A stretch of 23,222 nt of DNA from a bacterium UBP4_UBA6127 (GTDB lineage Bacteria > UBP4 > UBA4092). The translations under genes were made by a program, and so were the position numbers. Numbering within the stretch: position 1 is the stretch's first letter; each line of letters begins with the position of its first letter. The stretch is taken from the NCBI GenBank assembly GCA_002428325.1, contig DIVR01000075.1:1-23222 (forward strand), given 5' to 3'. Positions 1 through 6,490 of this stretch are shown here, in pieces. The notes beneath the pieces are model-generated. The model saw only the letters and a list, made by a program, of their open reading frames with translations. It did not search any database and was not told the origin of the DNA.

Positions 1-34
1 TTATTTTTTATTGGACAGTAGTGATTCTTAATAT

Positions 35-78
35 AAAAACAGGGGAAAACCCAGTTGCTGGAGACTTCCCCTGTTTTT
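35..78 (-). terminator. Intrinsic terminator of the nfeD-slipin operon
   Basis: A perfect 13-bp stem pairs 35-47 (AAAAACAGGGGAA) with 66-78 (TTCCCCTGTTTTT) around an 18-nt loop. Read on the minus strand it follows the slipin stop codon by about 20 nt and ends in a U-run. The A/T symmetry means it could also stop plus-strand transcription entering from the left edge. Nothing is recognisable in bases 1-34. Confidence 0.85.
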
Positions 79-97
79 CAGGTTGATATGTATCAGA

Positions 98-979
98 TTA
101 CTTAGGCTGATTCGATTTGGTCATGTTTTCCATGAAAGGTTTAAGCATCCCGGTAAATTCCATTGGGAAGATAAACTTGGTTGCGGGTCCATTCCCCATG
201 GTTTTCAGGGTTTCTAAATATTGTAATCCCATGGTGTTGGCATCCAGGTTTTGGGCTGTCTCAAAAATTTTCTGGAGGGCCAGGGCATACCCTTCAGCTC
301 TTAAAATAGCGGCCTGGCGTTCACCTTCCGCCTTGAGGATGTTGGATTGTTTATCGCCTTCGGCAATGGTAATAGCCGACTGTTTTTTCCCATCGGCTTC
401 AGTAACAAAAGCTCTCCGGCTTCGTTCTGCCGACATTTGCCGGGTCATAGCATCCTGGACATCTTTGGGAGGCTGAATTTCACGAATTTCTACCGTCGTT
501 ACTTTGACACCCCATCGTTCGGTCACATCATCAAGCTTAGATCTCAGCAGATGGTTGATTTGTTCTCTCTTAGCCAGGACCTCATCCAGCATGATATCAC
601 CCACCACTGCGCGCAAGGTGGTCATAGCAATACCCTGGGCGGCTCCGATATAGTTATCAATCTGAATGACTGATTTCTCGGGATCAAGGACTTTGGTGTA
701 AATCAGGAAATCAATGGAAATCGGGGCATTATCCTTGGTAATGCAGGTTTGGGATGGAACTTCAATAAATCTTTCCCGTTGGTCCACCCAGACCGGCTTA
801 TCAATAAAGGGAATCAATATTACCAGTCCCGGACCCTTTTGTCCGGTGCTTTTTCCCAATCGGAAAACGACTAATCGCTGATAATCCCTGACGATTTTAA
901 TGGAATTGGTGGCAATCAACATGATGACTATGGCAATAATCCCTATAACCAGGACTGTGCCAGCTTCAAATATAGGCAT
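98..979 (-). CDS. Slipin/stomatin-like SPFH-domain membrane protein
   Basis: The 293-residue protein has one N-terminal membrane segment (about residues 6-24) and then an SPFH/band-7 domain (about 29-190), with the family-typical stretches VFRLGK, GPGL, DQRER and TTLRAVVGD. An Ala/Glu/Lys-rich helical region (about 190-245) of the kind that drives oligomerisation follows. Slipins form large ring or raft scaffolds on the inner membrane. Bacterial p-stomatins are usually paired with an NfeD protease that can cleave their C-terminus, and that partner lies directly upstream here with a 26-nt gap. The ATG at 979 has an AAGGAGG ribosome binding site. The family is clear; the cellular role (membrane organisation or stress) is inferred from family knowledge. 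Confidence 0.93.
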   Translation of the reverse strand: MPIFEAGTVLVIGIIAIVIMLIATNSIKIVRDYQRLVVFRLGKSTGQKGPGLVILIPFIDKPVWVDQRERFIEVPSQTCITKDNAPISIDFLIYTKVLDPEKSVIQIDNYIGAAQGIAMTTLRAVVGDIMLDEVLAKREQINHLLRSKLDDVTERWGVKVTTVEIREIQPPKDVQDAMTRQMSAERSRRAFVTEADGKKQSAITIAEGDKQSNILKAEGERQAAILRAEGYALALQKIFETAQNLDANTMGLQYLETLKTMGNGPATKFIFPMEFTGMLKPFMENMTKSNQPK

Positions 980-1005
980 ACTTCCTCCTTAAAATAATAA
1001 GTGTA

Positions 1006-2307
1006 TTATGTATCTTTTTTAACATGGAGGATCAATCCCTCCACTTTGGTCACATGAATTTTACTTCCCGAGGGAATCATTTCTCCTTCATCGGATATGG
1101 CACCCCATTCTTCTCCCTGGACATGGACAATCCCATCCGGATTAAGGGCTGTTTTGGCAATTCCTGAAGCATTTTGAAGTAAGTGAAGTCCCAGGGCAGG
1201 TGAACGCTTATAAGCTTCTACTCCCTTGGTTACGACAATAACAAAGAAACCTGTGGTCAATAAAGTCATGATGATGATGGTTATCCAGGATACCTTGGCG
1301 GATATATAGGGCTCCTGGGGAGTCCCTGTGGGAGAAAAAATCAGCATCAGCCCGAAAATCAAGGTCAGAATCCCGCCCAGCGTCAGCATACCATGGGTGG
1401 GTGTCTTAATTTCTACAATAAAAAGAACAACCGATGCGAGAATGAGTATCAATCCGGCAAAATTGAAGGGGAGTGCTTCCAGGGATACCAAGGCTAACAG
1501 CAGACAGATTCCTCCCCCGATACCTGCAAAACCCAATCCGGGGGTAGCCAGTTCAAAGATAATTCCATAAATGCCTACTAATAATAAAATGACGGCTATA
1601 TTGGGATTGGCCAGGGTATGAAAGAAGTTTTCCCTCCAGGACATGGGGATTGCCTGAACTCGGGCATTTTGGGTCTTAAGGGTTAATTCGGTGTGGGGCA
1701 GGGTGATTATTTTCCCATCGATCTGAAACAATAAATCATTCAAATCAACGGCCTTCAAATCAATGACTTTCTGGTCTAAAGCCTGGGTATCTGTCAGGGA
1801 CAGGCTTTCCCGAACAGCTTTTTCAGCCCAATCCGCATTTTTGTCTCGTTTCAAGGCGATGGTTCTGGCGTATGCAGCTGCATCATTAGTGATTTTGTCC
1901 GAGGATTTTTCACCCGACTGATTTACGGGATGCGCCGCTCCGATATTGGTTCCGGGTGCCATGGCGGCAAGATGGGCTGACAAAGTGATAAAGACACCAG
2001 CGGAAGCCGCTCTAGCTCCGGTGGGAGAAACATAGACTATCACCGGTACCGGAGAATTCAAAATGGATTGGCATATCTTCCGCATGGACAGGTCCAATCC
2101 ACCGGGAGTGTCCATCTCAATAATGACAGCCGAGGCTCCGGTCCGAGTCGCTGTTTCAATCCCCCGATTCACATACTCTGCCGTAATCGGGTCGATAACC
2201 CCATCTATTTTTAAGGTATAAACAAATCCCGTTGCTGGCATCGCTGGACTTTGGAACAGCCAGAGGCAGGTCAGTAGCATAATCCATTGTATAAAATGGC
2301 GTTTCAT
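1006..2307 (-). CDS. nfeD: NfeD-type membrane-bound serine protease (ClpP-like class)
   Basis: This is the long form of NfeD, 433 residues from the chosen start. A signal peptide or anchor (about 1-26) precedes a ClpP-fold protease domain (about 28-215). Four to five membrane helices (about 232-365) and a C-terminal OB-fold NfeD domain (about 375-430) follow. The Ser-Lys dyad known from Pyrococcus PH1510 is visible as Ser102 in RAASAG and Lys138 in DKITN. The usual MDTPGG, MAPGTNIGAAHP and ATPG motifs are also present. It heads the operon with the slipin, its likely substrate. An in-frame ATG lies at 2331, but I chose 2307 because GGAGAAGGG precedes it and a promoter-like -10 box abuts 2331. 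Confidence 0.92.
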   Translation of the reverse strand: MKRHFIQWIMLLTCLWLFQSPAMPATGFVYTLKIDGVIDPITAEYVNRGIETATRTGASAVIIEMDTPGGLDLSMRKICQSILNSPVPVIVYVSPTGARAASAGVFITLSAHLAAMAPGTNIGAAHPVNQSGEKSSDKITNDAAAYARTIALKRDKNADWAEKAVRESLSLTDTQALDQKVIDLKAVDLNDLLFQIDGKIITLPHTELTLKTQNARVQAIPMSWRENFFHTLANPNIAVILLLVGIYGIIFELATPGLGFAGIGGGICLLLALVSLEALPFNFAGLILILASVVLFIVEIKTPTHGMLTLGGILTLIFGLMLIFSPTGTPQEPYISAKVSWITIIIMTLLTTGFFVIVVTKGVEAYKRSPALGLHLLQNASGIAKTALNPDGIVHVQGEEWGAISDEGEMIPSGSKIHVTKVEGLILHVKKDT

Positions 2308-2331
2308 ACGTTTTCCCTTCTCCGGCTTCAT

Positions 2332-2359
2332 ATTATCATATCCGGAAAATTCTTTACAA
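2332..2359 (-). promoter_or_regulatory. Probable promoter of nfeD-slipin
   Basis: On the minus strand, TTGTAA (2354-2359) and GATAAT (2332-2337) are separated by 16 nt. Transcription would begin at about the ATG at 2331, which supports translation from 2307. This is a pattern match only. Confidence 0.4.
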
Positions 2360-2471
2360 ACTTTATTCCTTTGGAATTAAAGGAGTTATAAATTGATAAC
2401 CAGGATTGGTTAGTGTTCTGGAGCCTTGTCAATAGGCTGTCATCCAAGGAGGGCTTTCTCTCCCTTCGGAA
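2360..2471. other. Divergent intergenic DNA with no gene recognised
   Basis: This is the unexplained part of the 370-nt gap between nfeD and bipA. It contains an isolated TTGACA on the minus strand near 2432 without a convincing -10 box. I see no supported open reading frame or RNA gene. Confidence 0.4.
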
Positions 2472-2520
2472 ACGGAGTTGTAACGGAGAGGGTCTGACCT
2501 TCTCCGTTACAACTCCCATT
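2472..2520. repeat. Long palindromic repeat, copy 1
   Basis: A perfect 16-bp inverted repeat pairs 2474-2489 (GGAGTTGTAACGGAGA) with 2501-2516. The 11-nt centre GGGTCTGACCT can itself pair, leaving a loop of about 3 nt, so almost the whole element is one hairpin. A smaller 7-bp hairpin (CCCAAAA/TTTTGGG, 2528-2547) follows. No T-run follows the main stem on either strand, so it is not a standard terminator. A related copy in the same orientation lies at 13312-13360, sharing TAACGGAG, GGGTC, CTCCGTT and CTCCCA in the same order. This suggests a dispersed palindromic (REP/BIME-like) element. Confidence 0.7.
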
Positions 2521-2567
2521 TTTGACCCCCAAAAGGCTCTTTTTGGGCTTCAGGAAAAACTTCCCAT

Positions 2568-2596
2568 TTTACAAGGGTTTTCGAGTAGTTTATAAT
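2568..2596 (+). promoter_or_regulatory. Housekeeping-type promoter of bipA
   Basis: TTTACA (2568-2573) is followed after exactly 17 nt by a perfect TATAAT (2591-2596). The expected start near 2603 gives a leader of about 75 nt before the bipA ATG. Confidence 0.75.
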
Positions 2597-2624
2597 AGAG
2601 AGACAGAAAAAATTGAACCGAACG

Positions 2625-2657
2625 CCGGGGAGTCTGATTCTGTTTCCCGGTTTTTTT
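2625..2657 (+). terminator. Terminator-like hairpin in the bipA leader (possible attenuator)
   Basis: CCGGGGA (2625-2631) pairs with TTCCCGG (2644-2650), giving 7 bp with one G-U, and seven T residues follow immediately (2651-2657). It lies downstream of the promoter and 20 nt before the bipA start. AACCG (2616-2620) could instead pair with CGGTT (2648-2652), disrupting the terminator stem. The structure is seen; regulation is inferred. Confidence 0.6.
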
Positions 2658-2677
2658 ATTGGAGAACCCTCAACCCT

Positions 2678-4522
2678 ATGACCCAAACAGCAACCGTTAC
2701 TCGAGAAGACGTACGTAATGTCGCCATTATCGCCCATGTTGACCATGGTAAAACTACTCTGGTGGACTGTCTGCTTCGGCAGACCGGTACCTTCCGGGAT
2801 AACCAGGCCATGGGAGAAAGGATTATGGATTCCAATGACCTGGAACGGGAACGGGGAATTACGATTTACTCTAAGAACACAGCTATTCAGTATAACGGGG
2901 TAACTATCAATATTATTGATACTCCTGGTCATGCTGATTTCGGGGGCGAAGTTGAACGAGTCCTGAGAATGGTGGATGGTGTGTTGCTTTTAGTGGATGC
3001 GGTTGAAGGCCCGATGCTCCAAACCAAGTTTGTTTTGACGAAATCCCTGCAGTTGAATTTGAAACCCATCGTGGTCATTAATAAAATCGACCGGCCCAAC
3101 TCACGAATTACAGCCGTCATCAATGAAGTCTTCGATCTCTTTGTGGATTTGGGTGCTACTGATGAACAGCTGGATTTTCCCATTGTCTATGCTTCGGCAA
3201 GAGATGGGTATGCTACGCTTGATTTAGATGATAACAATCCGAATATCAATCCCCTGTTAGAAACAATTGTTCAGAAAGTCCCTATGCCTCCGGGGGATGT
3301 GGAAGCTCCTTTCCAGATGCAGGTCATGACCATTGATTATAATGACTATCTGGGTCGAATGGCCATTGGCCGAATTCACCGGGGGGTTGTCCATTTGAAT
3401 GACAATGTGACCCGGATTCAAATCGACGGGAAAATCATGAGCGGTAAAGTAACCAAGCTATATGGTTATATGGGGTTAGGCAAAAAAGAAATAAATGAAG
3501 CTAAAGCTGGAGATATTGTTGCTTTGGCCGGGCTTGAAGATGTCCAGATTGGGGAAACGATAACGGATCCTGAAAACGCCGAAGCCTTACCTCCTATCAC
3601 TGTGGAAGAACCTACCCTGGAAATGAATTTTATGGTCAATACCAGTCCCTTTGCCGGGTTGGAAGGAACTTATGTGACTTCCCGAAATATCCGAGAACGG
3701 TTGGAAAAGGAACTGCAGTCCAATGTGGCTCTGAAGGTGGAATTCCCGGAAAGAGATGATGTCTTCCTGGTGAAGGGCCGAGGTGAACTGCATTTATCCA
3801 TTCTGATTGAAACCATGCGGCGGCAGGGATATGAATTTGCGGTCTCCAAACCGCAGGCGGTTTTTAAACAAATTGAAGGCAAGACCTATGAGCCTATCGA
3901 GCAGTTATTTATTGATGTCCATGAAGATTACTTAGGGACTGTCATGGAGAAACTGGGACGGCGTAAAGCGGATATGGTCAATATGCATCATGAGGGGTCG
4001 GGAACTGTCCGGTTAGAATATCGGATTCCTGCCCGCGGACTTATCGGGTTCCAGTCAGAATTTATTACCGACACCCGAGGTTCCGGGATCATGCATCATA
4101 TTTTCCTGGATTATGAAGTATTTAAAGGCGATATCCAAACCCGTAGAAATGGTTCTTTGATTGCAAAAGAACCCGGAAACGCAACATCCTATGCCATTGA
4201 AAACCTTCAGGACCGGGCTACTCTTTTCATTGAGCCGGGAGATCCTATCTATGAAGGAATGATTGTCGGCGAGAACTCCCGTGAATCCGATATGGTGGTG
4301 AACCCCTGCAAGAAGAAACATTTGACCAATATGCGTTCTTCTACTTCAGATGAATCCATTCAGCTGAAAACTGTTAAGAGAATGGTCATGGAGCAGGCGA
4401 TTGAATTTATTAAGGATGATGAATTGGTTGAAATTACACCTAAATCTGTTCGTCTGCGAAAGCGAATCCTTATTGAATTGGAGAGACGCCGGAATCACAA
4501 AAAACCTGAGGATCAGGAATAG
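2678..4522 (+). CDS. typA: Ribosome-associated translational GTPase BipA/TypA
   Basis: This 614-residue protein is of normal BipA length. It shows the GTPase motifs G1 AHVDHGKTT (19-27), RERGITI (57-63), G3 DTPGH (81-85), G4 NKID (135-138) and a G5-like SARDG. EF-G-like domains II, III and V follow, then the BipA-specific C-terminal domain with a basic end. BipA binds the 70S ribosome at the EF-G site and supports 50S assembly and stress or low-temperature growth. The reading frame stays open upstream to a TTG at 2522, but the promoter and leader terminator lie inside that extension, and homologues begin at this ATG. A GGAG lies 13 nt upstream. It is monocistronic and converges on the acyltransferase. 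Confidence 0.96.
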   Translation: MTQTATVTREDVRNVAIIAHVDHGKTTLVDCLLRQTGTFRDNQAMGERIMDSNDLERERGITIYSKNTAIQYNGVTINIIDTPGHADFGGEVERVLRMVDGVLLLVDAVEGPMLQTKFVLTKSLQLNLKPIVVINKIDRPNSRITAVINEVFDLFVDLGATDEQLDFPIVYASARDGYATLDLDDNNPNINPLLETIVQKVPMPPGDVEAPFQMQVMTIDYNDYLGRMAIGRIHRGVVHLNDNVTRIQIDGKIMSGKVTKLYGYMGLGKKEINEAKAGDIVALAGLEDVQIGETITDPENAEALPPITVEEPTLEMNFMVNTSPFAGLEGTYVTSRNIRERLEKELQSNVALKVEFPERDDVFLVKGRGELHLSILIETMRRQGYEFAVSKPQAVFKQIEGKTYEPIEQLFIDVHEDYLGTVMEKLGRRKADMVNMHHEGSGTVRLEYRIPARGLIGFQSEFITDTRGSGIMHHIFLDYEVFKGDIQTRRNGSLIAKEPGNATSYAIENLQDRATLFIEPGDPIYEGMIVGENSRESDMVVNPCKKKHLTNMRSSTSDESIQLKTVKRMVMEQAIEFIKDDELVEITPKSVRLRKRILIELERRRNHKKPEDQE

Positions 4523-4544
4523 ACAATAATATTCCTCGGAATAA

Positions 4545-5402
4545 TTAGCTCCGGAATCGGTACCACTGGTCAGGATATTCTAAGAACCAGGGTTTCAGGG
4601 CTTCCATATATTGGCAGGTTAATACTTCCAAATCAGTCTTTTCATTGCCGGAATTTATTGGGTAGATGGGGGATGCCAGGTTGATTTTATACTGGTTACC
4701 GGGCAACCGGGCCATCACCCCCGGAATGACAGGAGCCCCAGTGATTCGGGATAACTGAGCCGGACCGGCAGGCAGTATCAGCTTTTTTCCAAGAAAATCT
4801 ATTTCAATAGTTCCATCACCATAATTCTCATCTGCTATCAATGCTAAAAGCTTACCTTCCTTCAGGGTGCGAAGGCATTTCATCCCTGAGGAGGGTCCCA
4901 TTGGAATGACCTTCATCTTGTGTTGACTTCTCCAGTCTGAATACATCTTTTCTAGACGGGAATCTTCCTGTGGCAGGGCTACGGTGGTAAATTCATATCC
5001 CATGTGGCACATTGCCACTCCTGAGAGCTCCCAGTTGCCAAAATGGGCAGAGTAGAAGATAACCCCTTTTCCTTCAGCCATGACTCTATCAAGTTCACCC
5101 GTATCCAGAGGAAGGACTTTTTTAACGACATCATCTCCCTGGGTGACCGGCAACCGGAATATTTCTACCAGGTATCGGGAAAAATTCAGAAAGGTTGAGT
5201 AGGTCAGTTCTTTCAGTTTTTTATTATCGGAGGTCTCATTTAAAAAAGGAGATAAGGATTGAAGATTATCCTGGACAATCTTTCTGCGGGAACTATCCAA
5301 AGCATACCAAATACGGGCATAGAATCGGGCGAACCGGTCAGCATTAGCTTCTGACAGATTGCAGACCAGTGCGGATTCCATTTTATAGAAAATATAGTGC
5401 AT
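4545..5402 (-). CDS. Lipid A biosynthesis-type (LpxL/HtrB-like) lysophospholipid acyltransferase
   Basis: The 285-residue protein has the catalytic HX4E motif as H120-FGNW-E125. Downstream blocks typical of the family are DENYGDG, DFLGKK, LPAGPAQL and TGAPVIPG. LpxL/HtrB enzymes transfer an acyl chain to the Kdo-lipid A precursor at the inner membrane; related proteins acylate other glycolipids, so the substrate is not certain. The N-terminus lacks the usual hydrophobic helix and begins directly in the amphipathic region. The ATG at 5402 has no Shine-Dalgarno and sits only a few bases after the T-run of a strong terminator, so expression probably depends on read-through from hisG. Another ATG at 5381 also lacks a site. 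Confidence 0.85.
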   Translation of the reverse strand: MHYIFYKMESALVCNLSEANADRFARFYARIWYALDSSRRKIVQDNLQSLSPFLNETSDNKKLKELTYSTFLNFSRYLVEIFRLPVTQGDDVVKKVLPLDTGELDRVMAEGKGVIFYSAHFGNWELSGVAMCHMGYEFTTVALPQEDSRLEKMYSDWRSQHKMKVIPMGPSSGMKCLRTLKEGKLLALIADENYGDGTIEIDFLGKKLILPAGPAQLSRITGAPVIPGVMARLPGNQYKINLASPIYPINSGNEKTDLEVLTCQYMEALKPWFLEYPDQWYRFRS

Positions 5403-5407
5403 AGGAT

Positions 5408-5435
5408 AAAAAAGCGGCCGGTAGTTTCCGGCCGC
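5408..5435 (-). terminator. Strong intrinsic terminator between hisG and the acyltransferase
   Basis: A perfect 8-bp GC stem pairs GCGGCCGG (5414-5421) with CCGGCCGC (5428-5435) across a 6-nt loop. Read on the minus strand, six U residues (complement of 5408-5413) follow at once. It lies 20 nt after the hisG stop and just before the acyltransferase ATG. Confidence 0.88.
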
Positions 5436-5455
5436 ATAAGGTCTCTTTTCAATCT

Positions 5456-6346
5456 TTAGGGAATGACTTTATTTAAGGGATATTCAATAATCCCTTCGGC
5501 TCCGGCTCGTTTTAATTTCGGAATGATATCTCGAACAATCGACTCGTCCACGATGGTCTCAACAGCGCACCAGCCGGTATGGCTTAGCATGGAGAGAGTG
5601 GGATTTTTCATGGCAGGTAAAATTGATAAAATCTTTTTTAGATTTTTCTCTTCTACATTCATTTTTAACCCGACTTTTTCCTGGGCCAGCAGGGCACCTT
5701 CCAGCATCAGGGCAATATTTTCGATTTTATGCCGTTTCCAGTCGTTATTCCAGGTTTCTTTATTGGCAATAAAGCGAGTGGTGGATTCCAGAACGGTTTC
5801 AACAATCCTGAGATTATTGGCTGCCAGAGATGAACCGGTTTCAGTCAATTCTACAATAGCATCCACCAGCATAGGCGGTTTTACTTCAGTCGCTCCCCAG
5901 GAAAACTCCACATCGGCTTTGACCTTATTGGCCCGAAGATATTTCTTGGTAATATTGACGACTTCCGTGGCAATCCGTTTGCCTTGAAGGTCTTTGACTG
6001 TTTTAATGGGGGAATCATTGGGAACAGCCAATACCCAGCGTACAGGGCGAAGTCCTGATTTCCCATAAATCAACTCGCAGACTTCATGAACTTTTCCACC
6101 CGTTTCAACTATCCAGTCTTTTCCGGTCAGACCCGCATCTAGTACGCCCATCTGGACATATTTAGCCATTTCCTGCGCTCTTAATAAGACACACTGGATT
6201 TCAGGATCATTGATCTTGGGATAGTAAGAACGGTTGGAAGGACTTATCTTAAATCCTGCCTTTTTGAAAATCTCGAAGGTTGATTCCTGGATGCTGCCTT
6301 TGGGTAATCCCAGTTTCAACACTTTTGGGGATGTGTTTTTAATCAT
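5456..6346 (-). CDS. hisG: ATP phosphoribosyltransferase, long form (HisG)
   Basis: HisG catalyses the first step of histidine synthesis, joining ATP and PRPP. The 296-residue protein has the catalytic domain (LGLPKGS at the N-terminus, DAGLTGKDW, and the PRPP-site region around IVELTETGSSLAANNL). It also has the C-terminal histidine-sensing domain (about 220-296, ending in the GAEGIIEYPLNKVIP region). That domain marks the long, hexameric form, which is feedback-inhibited by histidine and needs no HisZ. A GTG at 6355 is an alternative start, but it sits inside the AGGTGG ribosome binding site of the ATG at 6346. No other his gene is in the window, so the pathway is scattered. Confidence 0.95.
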   Translation of the reverse strand: MIKNTSPKVLKLGLPKGSIQESTFEIFKKAGFKISPSNRSYYPKINDPEIQCVLLRAQEMAKYVQMGVLDAGLTGKDWIVETGGKVHEVCELIYGKSGLRPVRWVLAVPNDSPIKTVKDLQGKRIATEVVNITKKYLRANKVKADVEFSWGATEVKPPMLVDAIVELTETGSSLAANNLRIVETVLESTTRFIANKETWNNDWKRHKIENIALMLEGALLAQEKVGLKMNVEEKNLKKILSILPAMKNPTLSMLSHTGWCAVETIVDESIVRDIIPKLKRAGAEGIIEYPLNKVIP

Positions 6347-6383
6347 TTCGTCCACCTGGATATTGGATTGTTAATCTATCTAT

Positions 6384-6411
6384 TTTATGGGATGCATTCA
6401 TACACTGTCAA
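6384..6411 (-). promoter_or_regulatory. Probable hisG promoter
   Basis: On the minus strand, a perfect TTGACA (6406-6411) is followed after 16 nt by CATAAA (6384-6389), upstream of hisG. I see no T-box or attenuator-peptide structure in the short leader. Confidence 0.5.
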
Positions 6412-6430
6412 AATTGACTATTGTCATCCA

Positions 6431-6467
6431 GAAAAGAAAAGGGCTGTCCGAATAAACCGGACAGCCC
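6431..6467 (-). terminator. Terminator of the kelch-protein gene
   Basis: A perfect 10-bp stem pairs GGGCTGTCCG (6441-6450) with CGGACAGCCC (6458-6467), with a 7-nt loop. On the minus strand it is followed by TTTTCTTTTC. It lies just after the stop at 6491 and insulates hisG. Confidence 0.88.
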
Positions 6468-6490
6468 TGGAAGAGAATAAGTATTTTCAA

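Noticed and set aside
2474..2516. Palindrome as an intrinsic terminator
   Set aside because: No T-run follows on either strand, and it lies between divergent genes where a terminator is not needed.
2522..2677. N-terminal extension of BipA by 52 codons from a TTG
   Set aside because: The stretch contains the promoter and leader terminator, and BipA homologues begin at the ATG at 2678.
2507..2932. A 141-codon minus-strand frame across the bipA start
   Set aside because: It overlaps the strongly conserved GTPase domain and the promoter, and its translation looks like an antisense shadow.
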